From NCBI GenBank assembly GCA_038087015.1, contig JASBNA010000026.1, positions 1-64,000 on the forward strand: a stretch of 64,000 nucleotides of DNA, in the 5' to 3' direction. This document shows, in pieces, positions 22,438-32,739 of the stretch. The translations under genes were made by a program, and so were the position numbers. The notes below the pieces were generated by a model, which was not told where the DNA came from, ran no database searches, and worked only from the letters and a program-made list of their open reading frames with translations. This stretch comes from Cerrena zonata. Lineage: Eukaryota > Basidiomycota > Agaricomycetes > Polyporales > Cerrenaceae. Numbering within the stretch: position 1 is the first letter of the stretch; each line of letters opens with the position of its first letter.

Positions 22438-23937
22438 GAAGCGCTTCCCCTCGAGTCTCTCGTAATTCCTATCGATCCTTGAACTCTCCATAAACTCGAC
22501 TTTCCCGAGCACTCCTACTTCACTCTCTCAATCAGGCTAACCACAACTAGTTCGCCATCCAGATCGCCAGAGACGTTTGACCGACATCGTCGTTAGTGAT
22601 CCTCATTCAGATTCGCCACTGGTACAAATGCATAGTCTGCTAACGTTGTTCTCTTCATAGGCTGCAAGAAGTCAGTTTACTTCATTGGTTTACTCTTACA
22701 TGATAGACTCAGGCGACTCTTTTCTAGTAGCTATGCCCTCGAGGTGTATTTGCTACTCGCGTCTTTACCCGTGACCCATTCTATCTCGCAATGATTGTGA
22801 GCGACGGCCAAACCAGAGAGGTACGACGCCTCAAAGTACAGCCTAACCCCCACTTTTGCTCTATTTCAAAAGTATCACTACTCACGACAATGCCTTAAGT
22901 TCTGGCTACCTGGTGTCTTATACTGAGATGGACACCTAGAGCTTGTTGCTGTTCTCAATTTCGAGAATGGTTTGACAGCTTGGTATGTTGACTTTCTTCA
23001 CCTCTCGTCGCAACCCCTCCAAGCTCATTATATATCCTCTTCTCAGGCATACTTGCTAGGAAGATGTCACGCGACTTGTGTAAAGCACGCGTTACTCGAT
23101 GGGCGAATGGGTACATCCAATCATCATCTCGTTTCATCGTTCTCCTCTATCAAAGTACGCATTCTGTTCAGGCTCTCGTTACTGCGGTATTGCATTTATC
23201 TCATCTACATCGATCCCACTTCGACCCTCTTCGCTTGTCAGATATGCCTGAGTGCGTCGAGTTGTCAGTTCTTAGTCCTTACCAGATTTAAAATCACATC
23301 ACCTTCACGGTCAACTGTTTTCATATTTCTCATCTTTCTCCTCGATACAAAATAACGTATAGCGTCCAGAATCACAGGTTTTATCTTGAACTTGCGACAG
23401 CCAGAATAATAGGTTCTATCTGATACCTGCTACGGCCAAGAAGTGTGCCCGAGGGGAGGTTCTGACTCATCATCGCTGTGACTTCGCATCTCGAAGATGT
23501 CGCAAACCCTGGAAAAAAATGAGGCCGCGATGATTCGGGCTATGCGGATCCTATGCCGCTGTCTGCATTGGAAGTTCAGGGAGGGCTTCGACTCCGATAG
23601 TTGCCTGACAACGAAATCTTCTTCGTGACGTTCTGTGCGATATTCCCTCTTGGATTTTACTTATTTCGACTGGAAAACTTAGATTGGCACAAGGCCGCAC
23701 GGCTTCCTCAGCCGAAATAAGATCAATTGAGAGTTCTGCGACCAGCCTACCCCCCGATGGGTGTACTGCTTCTACTGGATGGGGTAGCCCAAGAGAAATC
23801 GTTATGCCAGTACAGTCTTTATTGTACATCTTGTTAGAAGCTGGATTGGCTGCAACGATGGAACCGAGGTACTATCATTTGCATCTATGACGTGGGATGA
23901 ACGAAATGCGTGTACCCCCCCACAAACTGACAGGCAC
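22438..23937. other. Upstream module of F-box copy 4, no firm gene
   Basis: Pyrimidine-rich start followed by about 1.4 kb of sequence with only short frames. I see nothing that can be called a gene. Confidence 0.35.
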
Positions 23938-23957
23938 ATCATATATGCTTGCACAGG
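23938..23957 (+). promoter_or_regulatory. Conserved CATATATGCTTGCACAGG motif, F-box copy 4
   Basis: Located 91 bases before the ATG of an intact array gene; member of the conserved motif set. Confidence 0.45.
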
Positions 23958-24047
23958 TACGTAGATCCACAGTTGAGTATTAATATCCTATAGCTTGTCT
24001 ATCGATCCTCTCCTCTCCTTCCCCACAGACCTATTCCCTCGATCGTC

Positions 24048-25810
24048 ATGGACACCACCTGCCTGGTATGTCTAGAAGTTCTTGAGCGTAATGTTTGTTA
24101 AGTTAATGGAACGAAACCATCTTTTCTCTCTGACGTTCTGTTTGTTTTGGTGCCATCCTGCATACAATTCATGACCTACGACGTTCCAAATAGGATACTA
24201 CTAGTAGCTGCCTCGAGTCCGTAGACATCGAGATGGAGGATCCAGCCTACATTGGCTCGTACGTATCGGGTTTTGATATATATACCCACGTCACTGAGGC
24301 TTTACACTCATTCATCCTGCCCTCTAGAAATACTGGAAGCCCCTGGTACGATCACGTACCTATCAGTGAAACACCAGATTCCTGGTCAGCGGTGATTGAC
24401 GGTTCTTTGGGGTTCTCTACATTCGCTGGATGGGCCGTGTATAAGGATACACTTTGTACCAAGAAGACGAATCTAGACGACTCGATGGATCTGGTCGTGG
24501 ACGGCTCTGGGAAGAGGATATGCGATAGGTATATGCTCTCCTTTATCTTATATAAACCTTGTCCAGTGGAGTGCTAACGCTTCTTCTCTAAGGCAGGCCA
24601 AAAAACGATACAACGGTGCCGTGGACGTCGAAATAACCGACGGAGATAGGTATATTCTACTTCCACTCGTTATCGATACCTTATTTATTTTATCAATTTT
24701 CGTGTGGTGCTCGTGATATTCTAGAGAAAAGATTGTGTTTCGCTCTTCAAAATTCCCAACGGAGGTCTATGAAACTATCATCGATTACGTGGCCGAGATC
24801 TCTGGTTCTGACAGGAGGCATCTTGGAAGTTGTGCCCGTGTCTGCCGAGCATGGGTACCTCGGGCACAAATGTGTCTCTTTTCCGTTATCGCTTTCAGCT
24901 TCCCGCCCCAACTCCAATCGCTCTTGAGTTTTCAGCATACTATACGCCGGAAACCCTTCTTGCTTCGGTATATCAAATCATTCAATGCGGATTATCACGA
25001 CGGGGCACCACGACCCACGACTTTGCTTACCGCATACCACATGCCTGGTTTGGAACGATGCTACATAGCGTCGCTAGACTTGAAAAGAGCGCCTCCGTCC
25101 CTGTATAGATTCCCCTCATCCGCTAGTTCAGTGCAGGTATTGAGGCTTTACGATTGCGAAACTGGAGATATAAATCAACTGTGCCGGTTCCTCACATCAT
25201 TCCGATCGCTGTCTACGTTGGTTCTCTCGTGGCCTCGTTATACAATCTTCGGTGGTCATGATCTCCCACATCTACAGTTCAATCGATCGAAGTGCTCCTT
25301 GAAAACCTTGGACATACAATTTGAAACTAACATATCTGTTGTGCTGGGGTCGTTTATCAAAGCTCGTCCGTTCGTTGCGCACCTCAAACATCTCACCCTT
25401 GCCATTCCACCGTTCCATAGTTATCATAAATCAACCGTCCAAGAGATCACAGACCTACTACAACATTGTAGTGATTCTCTTGAGGAGTTTACGATGCGGT
25501 ATTCATGTTCGTATACATCTCGAAAAGTGGTATGTACGTAGATTGTAAATGAACTTTGGAGTACAGCCAGTACTGATATGTTCCATCCCTAGCTCCGTTA
25601 CCTTATCTACATACACCACCGGAGGCGGATAAAAAGGTGGTATTGTCTCAAGATATGGAACGTCTCGATGACCTTCTATCTGATGAATCATTTCGCGAGT
25701 TTCGCAAACTTCGTGTCAGAACGAATGTAGCATTGTCTGTGGATTTTCCTAAGCTCCAAGCACGAAGGGTCAGAGTAGATTTCAGTAATGGTCGTGGCAT
25801 ACCATTATGA
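24048..25810 (+). CDS. F-box/leucine-rich-like protein, intact (array copy 4)
   Basis: Exons 24048-24065, 24194-24258, 24328-24528, 24593-24649, 24725-25533 and 25593-25810 give 455 aa with every phase matching copy 7. The start ATG (MDTTCL) and stop TGA are intact. Residues 1-113 are the family-specific N-terminal part (..DIEMED.., ..PDSWSAVIDG.., ..KRICDR). The F-box begins near residue 124: FPTEVYETIIDYVAE..CARVCRAWVPRAQMCLFS. The central region carries the repeat signatures LLTAYHMPGLERC, FPSSASSVQVLRL, QLCRFLTSFRSLSTLVL, HLQFNRSKCSLKTLDI, ARPFVAHLKHLT and LLQHCSDSLEEF. The last exon has the conserved LDDLLSDESFRE..FRKLRV motif. Expected role: substrate adaptor of an SCF ubiquitin ligase (inferred from the F-box). 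One of two fully intact members here. Confidence 0.85.
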
Positions 25811-26333
25811 CATGTAAGATTTATTTCCAGATTCAAAGTTGGTACGAACTCATGGATTTTGGTTTCAGGATCATCCAAGTACACTTTGACGGACGACGGT
25901 CGTTTTCACTAATTCCGGGGTGTCCTACAGTTTATGTTTAGATGTCGACGATCAACGCGGTCTCCTCTGTATTGCACTAGATTATTGACTACTCTTTCGT
26001 GTCCTAGGTTTCATTCTCGATCTTTCAATCCGATTCCGAGTCTTTAGTTTCGAGTTTCCTTGTATTGAGTGATCGATTTACCATCCAACTTGTATCACCG
26101 CGACCGCGTCGTCAAAATGAAACTGTCGGAGTGTTAAATGCACGGGATATATGAGATGAGGAGGTAGGCTTGGTTAGGAGAGAAACACATGTAGGGGGCT
26201 GTCAGTGCGACCAGCCAACGAAGGGGCTACGTTGGCTGTGATAGAACTGAGCCGTGACAATCTGTCACTTGGAATGACTCGGAAAGGGATGTTGTTGGAT
26301 GTGTACTACCTTCCCACAACCACGAGGCAGACA
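25811..26333. other. Spacer between F-box copies 4 and 5
   Basis: Copies 4 and 5 are only about 0.6 kb apart, without the long downstream module or an E-box pair. Nothing else is recognisable. Confidence 0.4.
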
Positions 26334-26353
26334 ACATGCTATACATGCACAGG
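26334..26353 (+). promoter_or_regulatory. Conserved ACATGCTATACATGCACAGG motif, F-box copy 5
   Basis: Identical to the motif of copy 0 on the opposite strand. It lies 85 bases before the position of exon 1. The motif is kept although this copy has lost its start codon. Confidence 0.5.
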
Positions 26354-26437
26354 CCTAGGTATGTAAACGATGTGTATTAGTACCCCGTCGCTTGCATATC
26401 GATTCCCTCCATCTCACAGATACATACCTCAATCGTA

Positions 26438-28253
26438 CTGGACATCCTCTCTCTGGTATGTCTTGAGATTATTGTTTGCCATCTTTGCCGATATAAAAAG
26501 GGCGAAGCCACATCCTCTTTCTGAATATCTGTTTTATGTCATTTCGCATTCAACTCATGTCTTGCGATGTTCTAAACAGGATCTCAGCTACATCGGCTCC
26601 GTGTACATTGGGATGGAGAACTCAGTCGATACTACCTGGTGCATTTCACGATTCAATCTCTTAAGGACATAACAGGCTTTGTATTTATCTTTCTGGTCGT
26701 CTAGGAACTCCGAAAGTTCCACGCATTGTCAGGAATGTGGAACGCCAGAATCTCGGTCAACAGCGATCTACAAGGACCTAGTAGTCTCCTCACGCACTGA
26801 AGGGACCATGCATAATCATACACCTTATTTACAATGGATTGAACCGATACCCGACGACCCCTTGACTCTCATTGTGAACAACAAGCGGACACATTATAGT
26901 ATCCTTGATACTTCGGAGAGTGCGGTTAGAGTCTATGATAGGTGTATATTATCTTGTGTATTTTCTGCAGCAGTGCTAACACTATGTTCCTTCAGAGAGA
27001 CCATGATACGCAGAAGAGTCGGTGTCCCAGAGGTCGAAGGAAACGCCGGGGATTGGTGCGTTATAACTTTACTCGTCCCAAATATCCTACTCATCTATTG
27101 GCCAATCGTTGTGATACTTGTGAATGATCTAGGGGACAGAGCTTGGAATGTTCTTCAATATTTCCAACAGAAATCTATGAAGCTATCATCGATTGCGTTG
27201 CCGCGAGAGGTTACCCCAGAAATATAAGCTATCTTGCGCGTTGCGCCCGAGTCTGTCGAGCATGGGTACCTCGAGCACAAATGCATCTCTTTTCTGCCAT
27301 CATTCCCTGGTCAATAGAAACATTTAAATACGTGACATTAACGGGGTTTCAGGATGCTGTACGCCGGAAACCCTTCCTACTTCAGTATATCAAAGTTTTA
27401 TTCATATTCCCTGCGTACAACGACAAGAAGATGCCACGACGGACGACTCTCCTCTCCTCATACTACATGCCTAGCCTCAAACGATGCTGCATATCAGGGC
27501 TGGACTTGAAGGAGGAGCATCCATCCCTATCTAGATTCCCGTCATCTGCGACTTCAGTACAGAGTTTGGAACTCTATCGTTGCAAAACCGGAGATGTAAA
27601 TCAACTGTGCCGGTTCCTCACCTCATTTCGATCTCTGTCTATAGTTCTCCTCACATGGTCCTTGGAGAAAGCTCTTGGTGGTCATGATCTCCCACATTTA
27701 CAATTCAATCGTTCGAAGTGCTCCTTGCGGACCTTGGCACTAGTGTTCACACCTGGGATATCTGCACTTCTGAAATCCTTCCTCAAAGCCCGTCCCTTTG
27801 TCTCTCATCTGAGACATCTTATAATCTCGTATTCTTCTCCCATGATACCCTCCTTCCCATTGAGGGGTATCACAGAGCTACTACAACACTGTAGTCAGTC
27901 TCTTGAAGAGGTCACTGTGACATTGGGATTCAGTTGGACAGAAATTCATCAATCTGTGTGTATGTAGATTGTAAATACACTTCTAAGTATACTTGGTACT
28001 GATGCTTTGATCTCCAGCCTCCTTTAGAATTCTTTCGAATCAACCAGTGCCGGACACAGAGACAAGTCCACTCGCTGACGAGATTGAGTGTCTCGATGAC
28101 ATTCTTTCTGGGGAAATGTTTCGCTCTTTTCGCAAACTTCACATTAAAGCACTCGAAATGGGACATATTGAGTTCCCAAAACTCAAGGAACGGAATGTTG
28201 ATGTTGATGTCGTTGTCATCGACAGGTTGAAGACAGTATGGATATCATTTTGA
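26438..28253 (+). CDS. F-box protein, start codon changed to CTG (array copy 5)
   Basis: Exons 26438-26455, 26580-26638, 26705-26941, 26996-27055, 27133-27959 and 28018-28253 are all in phase (479 codons with the stop). The first codon reads CTG instead of ATG (CTG GAC ATC CTC TCT CTG). Translation could start at this CTG or at the conserved Met of exon 2 (ATG at 26613). The F-box FPTEIYEAIIDCVAA..CARVCRAWVPRAQMHLFS starts exon 5. Repeats (PSSATSVQSLELYRCK, QLCRFLTSFRSLSIVLL, LLQHCSQSLEEVTVTLG) and the LDDILSGEMFRS..FRKLHI tail follow. Otherwise undamaged, so it may still make protein. Confidence 0.75.
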
Positions 28254-28641
28254 CATGTAAGCAACCTTCGTACATTGAAGTCATTGTGCCAATACTCACA
28301 ACTCCGGATTTGAATATGTTTAGCTGGCGAAGTCCATTTGGATCGACTCGGATACACAGTTGACTACCTCCAACTAATCCTTTTCCCAATTTCTCCGTAT
28401 CACCTTTTGTTTCCATTCCTTCATTGCTACTGGTCCCATAGATTGTTGTTACACATCATCAACTCTGCTGATTGATTTTTCCTTTAATGCCTTTTCATTT
28501 TATGTCATGTTTATAGTTTATTCGCAGTACAACCTTTGTTCCCCTCGTTTCTAGGGAAGAGAGATATCTATCATTGGATTTCACGAAAGCCTAGCTATAC
28601 AAACTCAGAAATCTCATGTTAAAGGCAGAAGAAGAATACTT

Positions 28642-29901
28642 CACTGGGTATAATCCAGTAGTTTTACTTAGAAAAAAATGTGGGTAAGTTTGTGTCAAGA
28701 TGTTTAAACTGTTACACACTTTATGTAATTAAAAAATAAAATAAGATTCACAAATTATACTCAATCTTCTGAGCACCCAAGATAGTTGAAAGACTCAAAC
28801 ATCACTTATGTTTTTTTCCAACATCATAACCTGAATTAAAATCCCATTTTGTAATTTATCAAATTGTACAAAAAACACATATTTCATTTTTAATTTATTT
28901 TTTGTGGCTTTAAAATTCTGAACAAAATTCAAACTCTTGCTTCATAATTTAGACAGTAAGATTTGTTCTAAAAAGTCAGAGTTTTCTCAGCACTTGTCAG
29001 GTCTAAAGATTGTAGACAATGTTTGAAACTTTGCACAGTATTTTATTACTCAAAATTCTGACTCTTTAACCCATTTTTTGATACTAAAACATGTCCCAAA
29101 TTGCAGCCTTTTTATATGGATATTTATCTAACTTTACATAACATTTGTTCCTGAAAAGGTTTCTACAAAAAGACAACATTTGGTCACACAATTTCTGCAA
29201 GATTTTGTTTTCCAACTATCTTTGAGTTTTGTCCAACAAAAAATCCTTGACTGACTGACCAGCTGACCAACCACTGATAGACTGACAGTCAGTCAAGGAT
29301 TTTTTGTTGGACAAAACTCAAAGATAGTTGGAAAACAAAATCTTGCAGAAATTGTGTGACCAAATGTTGTCTTTTTGTAGAAACCTTTTCAGGAACAAAT
29401 GTTATGTAAAGTTAGATAAATATCCATATAAAAAGGCTGCAATTTGGGACATGTTTTAGTATCAAAAAATGGGTTAAAGAGTCAGAATTTTGAGTAATAA
29501 AATACTGTGCAAAGTTTCAAACATTGTCTACAATCTTTAGACCTGACAAGTGCTGAGAAAACTCTGACTTTTTAGAACAAATCTTACTGTCTAAATTATG
29601 AAGCAAGAGTTTGAATTTTGTTCAGAATTTTAAAGCCACAAAAAATAAATTAAAAATGAAATATGTGTTTTTTGTACAATTTGATAAATTACAAAATGGG
29701 ATTTTAATTCAGGTTATGATGTTGGAAAAAAACATAAGTGATGTTTGAGTCTTTCAACTATCTTGGGTGCTCAGAAGATTGAGTATAATTTGTGAATCTT
29801 ATTTTATTTTTTAATTACATAAAGTGTGTAACAGTTTAAACATCTTGACACAAACTTACCCACATTTTTTTCTAAGTAAAACTACTGGATTATACCCAGT
29901 G
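28642..29901. mobile_element. Foldback DNA transposon with two 616-bp inverted arms
   Basis: Arms 28642-29257 and 29286-29901 are reverse complements with no net indel over 616 bp. I saw no mismatch in the parts compared base by base. The spacer is 28 bp. The ends read CACTGGG..CCCAGTG, flanked by CTT on both sides, suggesting a 3-bp target duplication. A CACTG end plus 3-bp duplication is the pattern of CACTA/CMC-type elements. There is no open frame of note, so it is non-autonomous. The sequence is strikingly A+T-rich compared with its surroundings. It lies 388 bases downstream of F-box copy 5, in the array spacer. Confidence 0.8.
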
Positions 29902-32124
29902 CTTGGGTTGGCGGTTGAACGTTGAGAGATGAAGAAACGTGAAACAACTTTAACAGAGTGGCAAATGGAAATGTGTATGAGCATAGCTAGGATACAATAC
30001 CGTAGGAGAGCACCCGAGGACGAGAAGGATAGAGGAGTATGCCGAATGACGATTCAATGACCCAGTAGTCTGAGAATTCGAAATATCGGTTAGTACGGAT
30101 GTCAGTAGGTTGATAAGGCGATGAAACTCACCGATTTCCATTCTCGAAAATATAAAGGTTTTGTGGATGGGACCTTGGGTCGATAACGCTTCCTTCGAGC
30201 AGACTAACGTACATGGATTTCGATAGTGAGGATGGACAGACACGCATGCTCATTCGTCTGGCTTGCTAACGCCCAACTCCATCGATGAGCCATGTTGCGA
30301 AAGGAGACGGAAATTGACATGTGTCGTTGAACGAGAAAGAGTTATAGCGATTGATGAGATTTGTTTTCTTGTTGGAACATTTGATAAGATGGCAAACACA
30401 CAGACAAGCTCAAATGTGTTTGCTTCTCATGGAGGCGTGGAGGACAGTATGGATGAATGACGAGCATCACGCAAGAGGAGGTCCATTCGACAAAGTAGAG
30501 ACGTAGATCTGGGATTCAAGGCGGAATGGTCTTGCAGGTCGGGGTTAAACTGACAAGTAAAGGTGTGTATAGATTAGGTAATTTCCCCGAGGAAACCAAC
30601 GAAGCTGTTGAGCTAGAGTACAAACGAGGATGGTCTACTTAGGGTCGAGAAGTCGAGGGCAAGTGGTTATATGCCACCAAGAATACGCCGTCCCTGTCAG
30701 AAGCAAAATATATGATTCAGGATTCACGTCAGACGCCATTTAGCTAGAGTGAGTAGGGAAACGAGAGTGTGGTACCATGAGAACATGTAGCTGGGAGAGG
30801 TCATCCTCGCGGTGATGTCGGGTTCAATTTGATGTCTTGTACGAACGGACCATATGAGGAAAATAAAAAAAAAATCGGATTGTCGGCATCCTTCAAGGAG
30901 ATAAAGAGTGAGTCGATGAACTGTGCATAGAATAGCTTACGAGAGGAGGCTTGGGTAATGTCATCTTTACGTCGATCGTTTTGACACTTTCAAGGCGTGG
31001 TGAACGAGTGCACTGTGACTGCGGCCATCTTGGTAGCGTTGTTGAGAACCGACGAGATAAGTTGAAATAACACAACTAGGAAGTCCCTAGCGATCAGTAT
31101 ACGTTTCTATGATACCCGAGGGAAACCAAGAATGGAGCGCACTCACAGAGAAAAGGTCCTCGTGCTGGCGATCTACTATTCCTGAACCGTTGCAGCACCC
31201 GATCTGCACACTGGGTTTCGTCGAGGACAGTCTTCGCTGGACGATGAGGGTACCGATATGTGGTTGGATGGTGAATTCCTACTAGAGGTACCGCAAGTAT
31301 TGAACCGATTTGGAGAGGACAGCAAACGGAATGGGTGTTGGGTGATACCGAGAGCGTTAGTGTTGTTGGAGAGGATGTAGGATCTCACAGATCGGGATGG
31401 CGTCTTTGGAGGAGAAAAGCGAGATAAAAAAGTAGACGTTGCGATAGGGCAGGAGTAAGCTAGAGCGGATCGCCAGGGATGAAACGATGGTATCATCGTA
31501 ATTATCCTTCTCGTCCGTAGCCACTATGACCCTCGTCTAATGAGATGGAGGTGACAATGTCAAAAGACACTCCATCGGTCGATATTTTCGAATCTAGAGC
31601 TTCTCTGTCTCCAAGTTGGATGGGATATCGGAGGGAGATTCGTACCTGGCTTTACCTCGAGTACGTCCACATTGTTACTGACGGAATACTGCGTCTCATA
31701 GGCAACCTTGGATGTCGATGAATGCTTATGTTCGGCATGAACCAATGCAGTTTCGACGATTCGGTATTGCGTGTTTATTGTGTACGGAATGTAATCTCAG
31801 CATTCGACGCAGAATATCAAATTATTTTGGTGGTAATCTGTATCTGACATGGAAAACTCTTTGAGCACGCTCAGAAGTAGGCTGAGTATATGTAGGATAT
31901 AGGACTTGTGATATTGGGGTCTCGAGAGCCAGCAGCCAATGAACGGCCGGCGATCACCGATCATAAGAGGCACGTGTACGCCGTTCTACCCGTTCAGCTC
32001 TGGTTGAGGTTAATCCTTTGTAGCAATATCGTTGAGGTCAGTCCTGAGTCTATCGTCGGACGCACTTCCGTTGGTTCACTATCTCAAGTCCCTTGCTAAT
32101 TATGTGCCACTCATTCTTGCGAGT
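29902..32124. repeat. Array spacer between F-box copies 5 and 6
   Basis: Left part (29950-31500) follows the downstream modules at 35.3-39 kb, 42.6-45 kb and 59.6-61.9 kb. For example 'gacgagaaggatagaggagtatg' near 30018 also occurs near 59728, and 'ttcctactagaggtacc' near 31280 also occurs near 60855. Right part (31500-32124) follows the upstream module near 62.9-64 kb. Only short frames are present and no complete gene is supported. Confidence 0.5.
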
Positions 32125-32132
32125 CCCCCAGA

Positions 32133-32515
32133 CAGTGATGCAAGGTCAGATGAATAGTCGCCAAAGTCAGGTTACGTGACTTTGTGAATATTCAGGATAA
32201 GTCACAGGTTAAAGTCCTGCCTTGACTTATCGGAGCGACGACCTGCTCTGATTGGCTACTGGTGAGGACTAGACGCCGAAGTACGTGACAGCCGCCTAGC
32301 TCAAAAAGGCTAGAAGTCATGCTTATATAATATGGACAATTCGACGGAAATGATCTTGACTGACTTTCAGACTTTGGATATCTAATCTCTTATCAGTGGG
32401 AAAGTACCTCTATATTGAGATAAGTCGGATAAGTTATGGTCATTTCCCACGAGTAAAGCTAGGCGGATGAATAGTCAGTGACTGTGACCGCAAGTCACTG
32501 ACTTAGACATCACTG
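32133..32515. mobile_element. hAT-type MITE
   Basis: A 383-bp insertion with imperfect terminal inverted repeats beginning CAGTGATG (left CAGTGATGCAAGGTCAG; right end, complemented, CAGTGATGTCTAAGTCAG). It is flanked by a perfect 8-bp target duplication CCCCCAGA (32125-32132 and 32516-32523). The 8-bp duplication and CAGTG ends are hAT features. It has no coding capacity. Subterminal GTCACTGACT and GATGAATAGTC repeats may be transposase-binding sites. It sits in the upstream region of F-box copy 6. Confidence 0.85.
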
Positions 32516-32621
32516 CCCCCAGAAGTAGGCTCAACGTAATAGAACCGAGGCGTTACCATCTGCGGCTTGGAATGGAAAGGGTATTGCTGGATTGAGACCA
32601 CCAATAACCATGAGGCAGTCC

Positions 32622-32643
32622 GCATGTTATTAAGATGCACAGG
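32622..32643 (+). promoter_or_regulatory. Conserved GCATGTTATTAAGATGCACAGG-like motif, F-box copy 6
   Basis: Diverged member of the motif set, 97 bases before the ATG at 32740 and about 100 bases after the hAT MITE. Confidence 0.4.
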
Positions 32644-32739
32644 TTGCACACAGGTATATAAACGTTCTGCGTATTAGTATCCCATCGCTTGCCCATCGAT
32701 TCCCTCCTCTCCTTCCCATAGACACACACCTCAATTGTA

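Noticed and set aside
26370..27227. Plus-strand frames of 100 and 182 aa across F-box copy 5 exons 1-4
   Set aside because: They run through introns defined by the paralogues; only the exon parts are coding.
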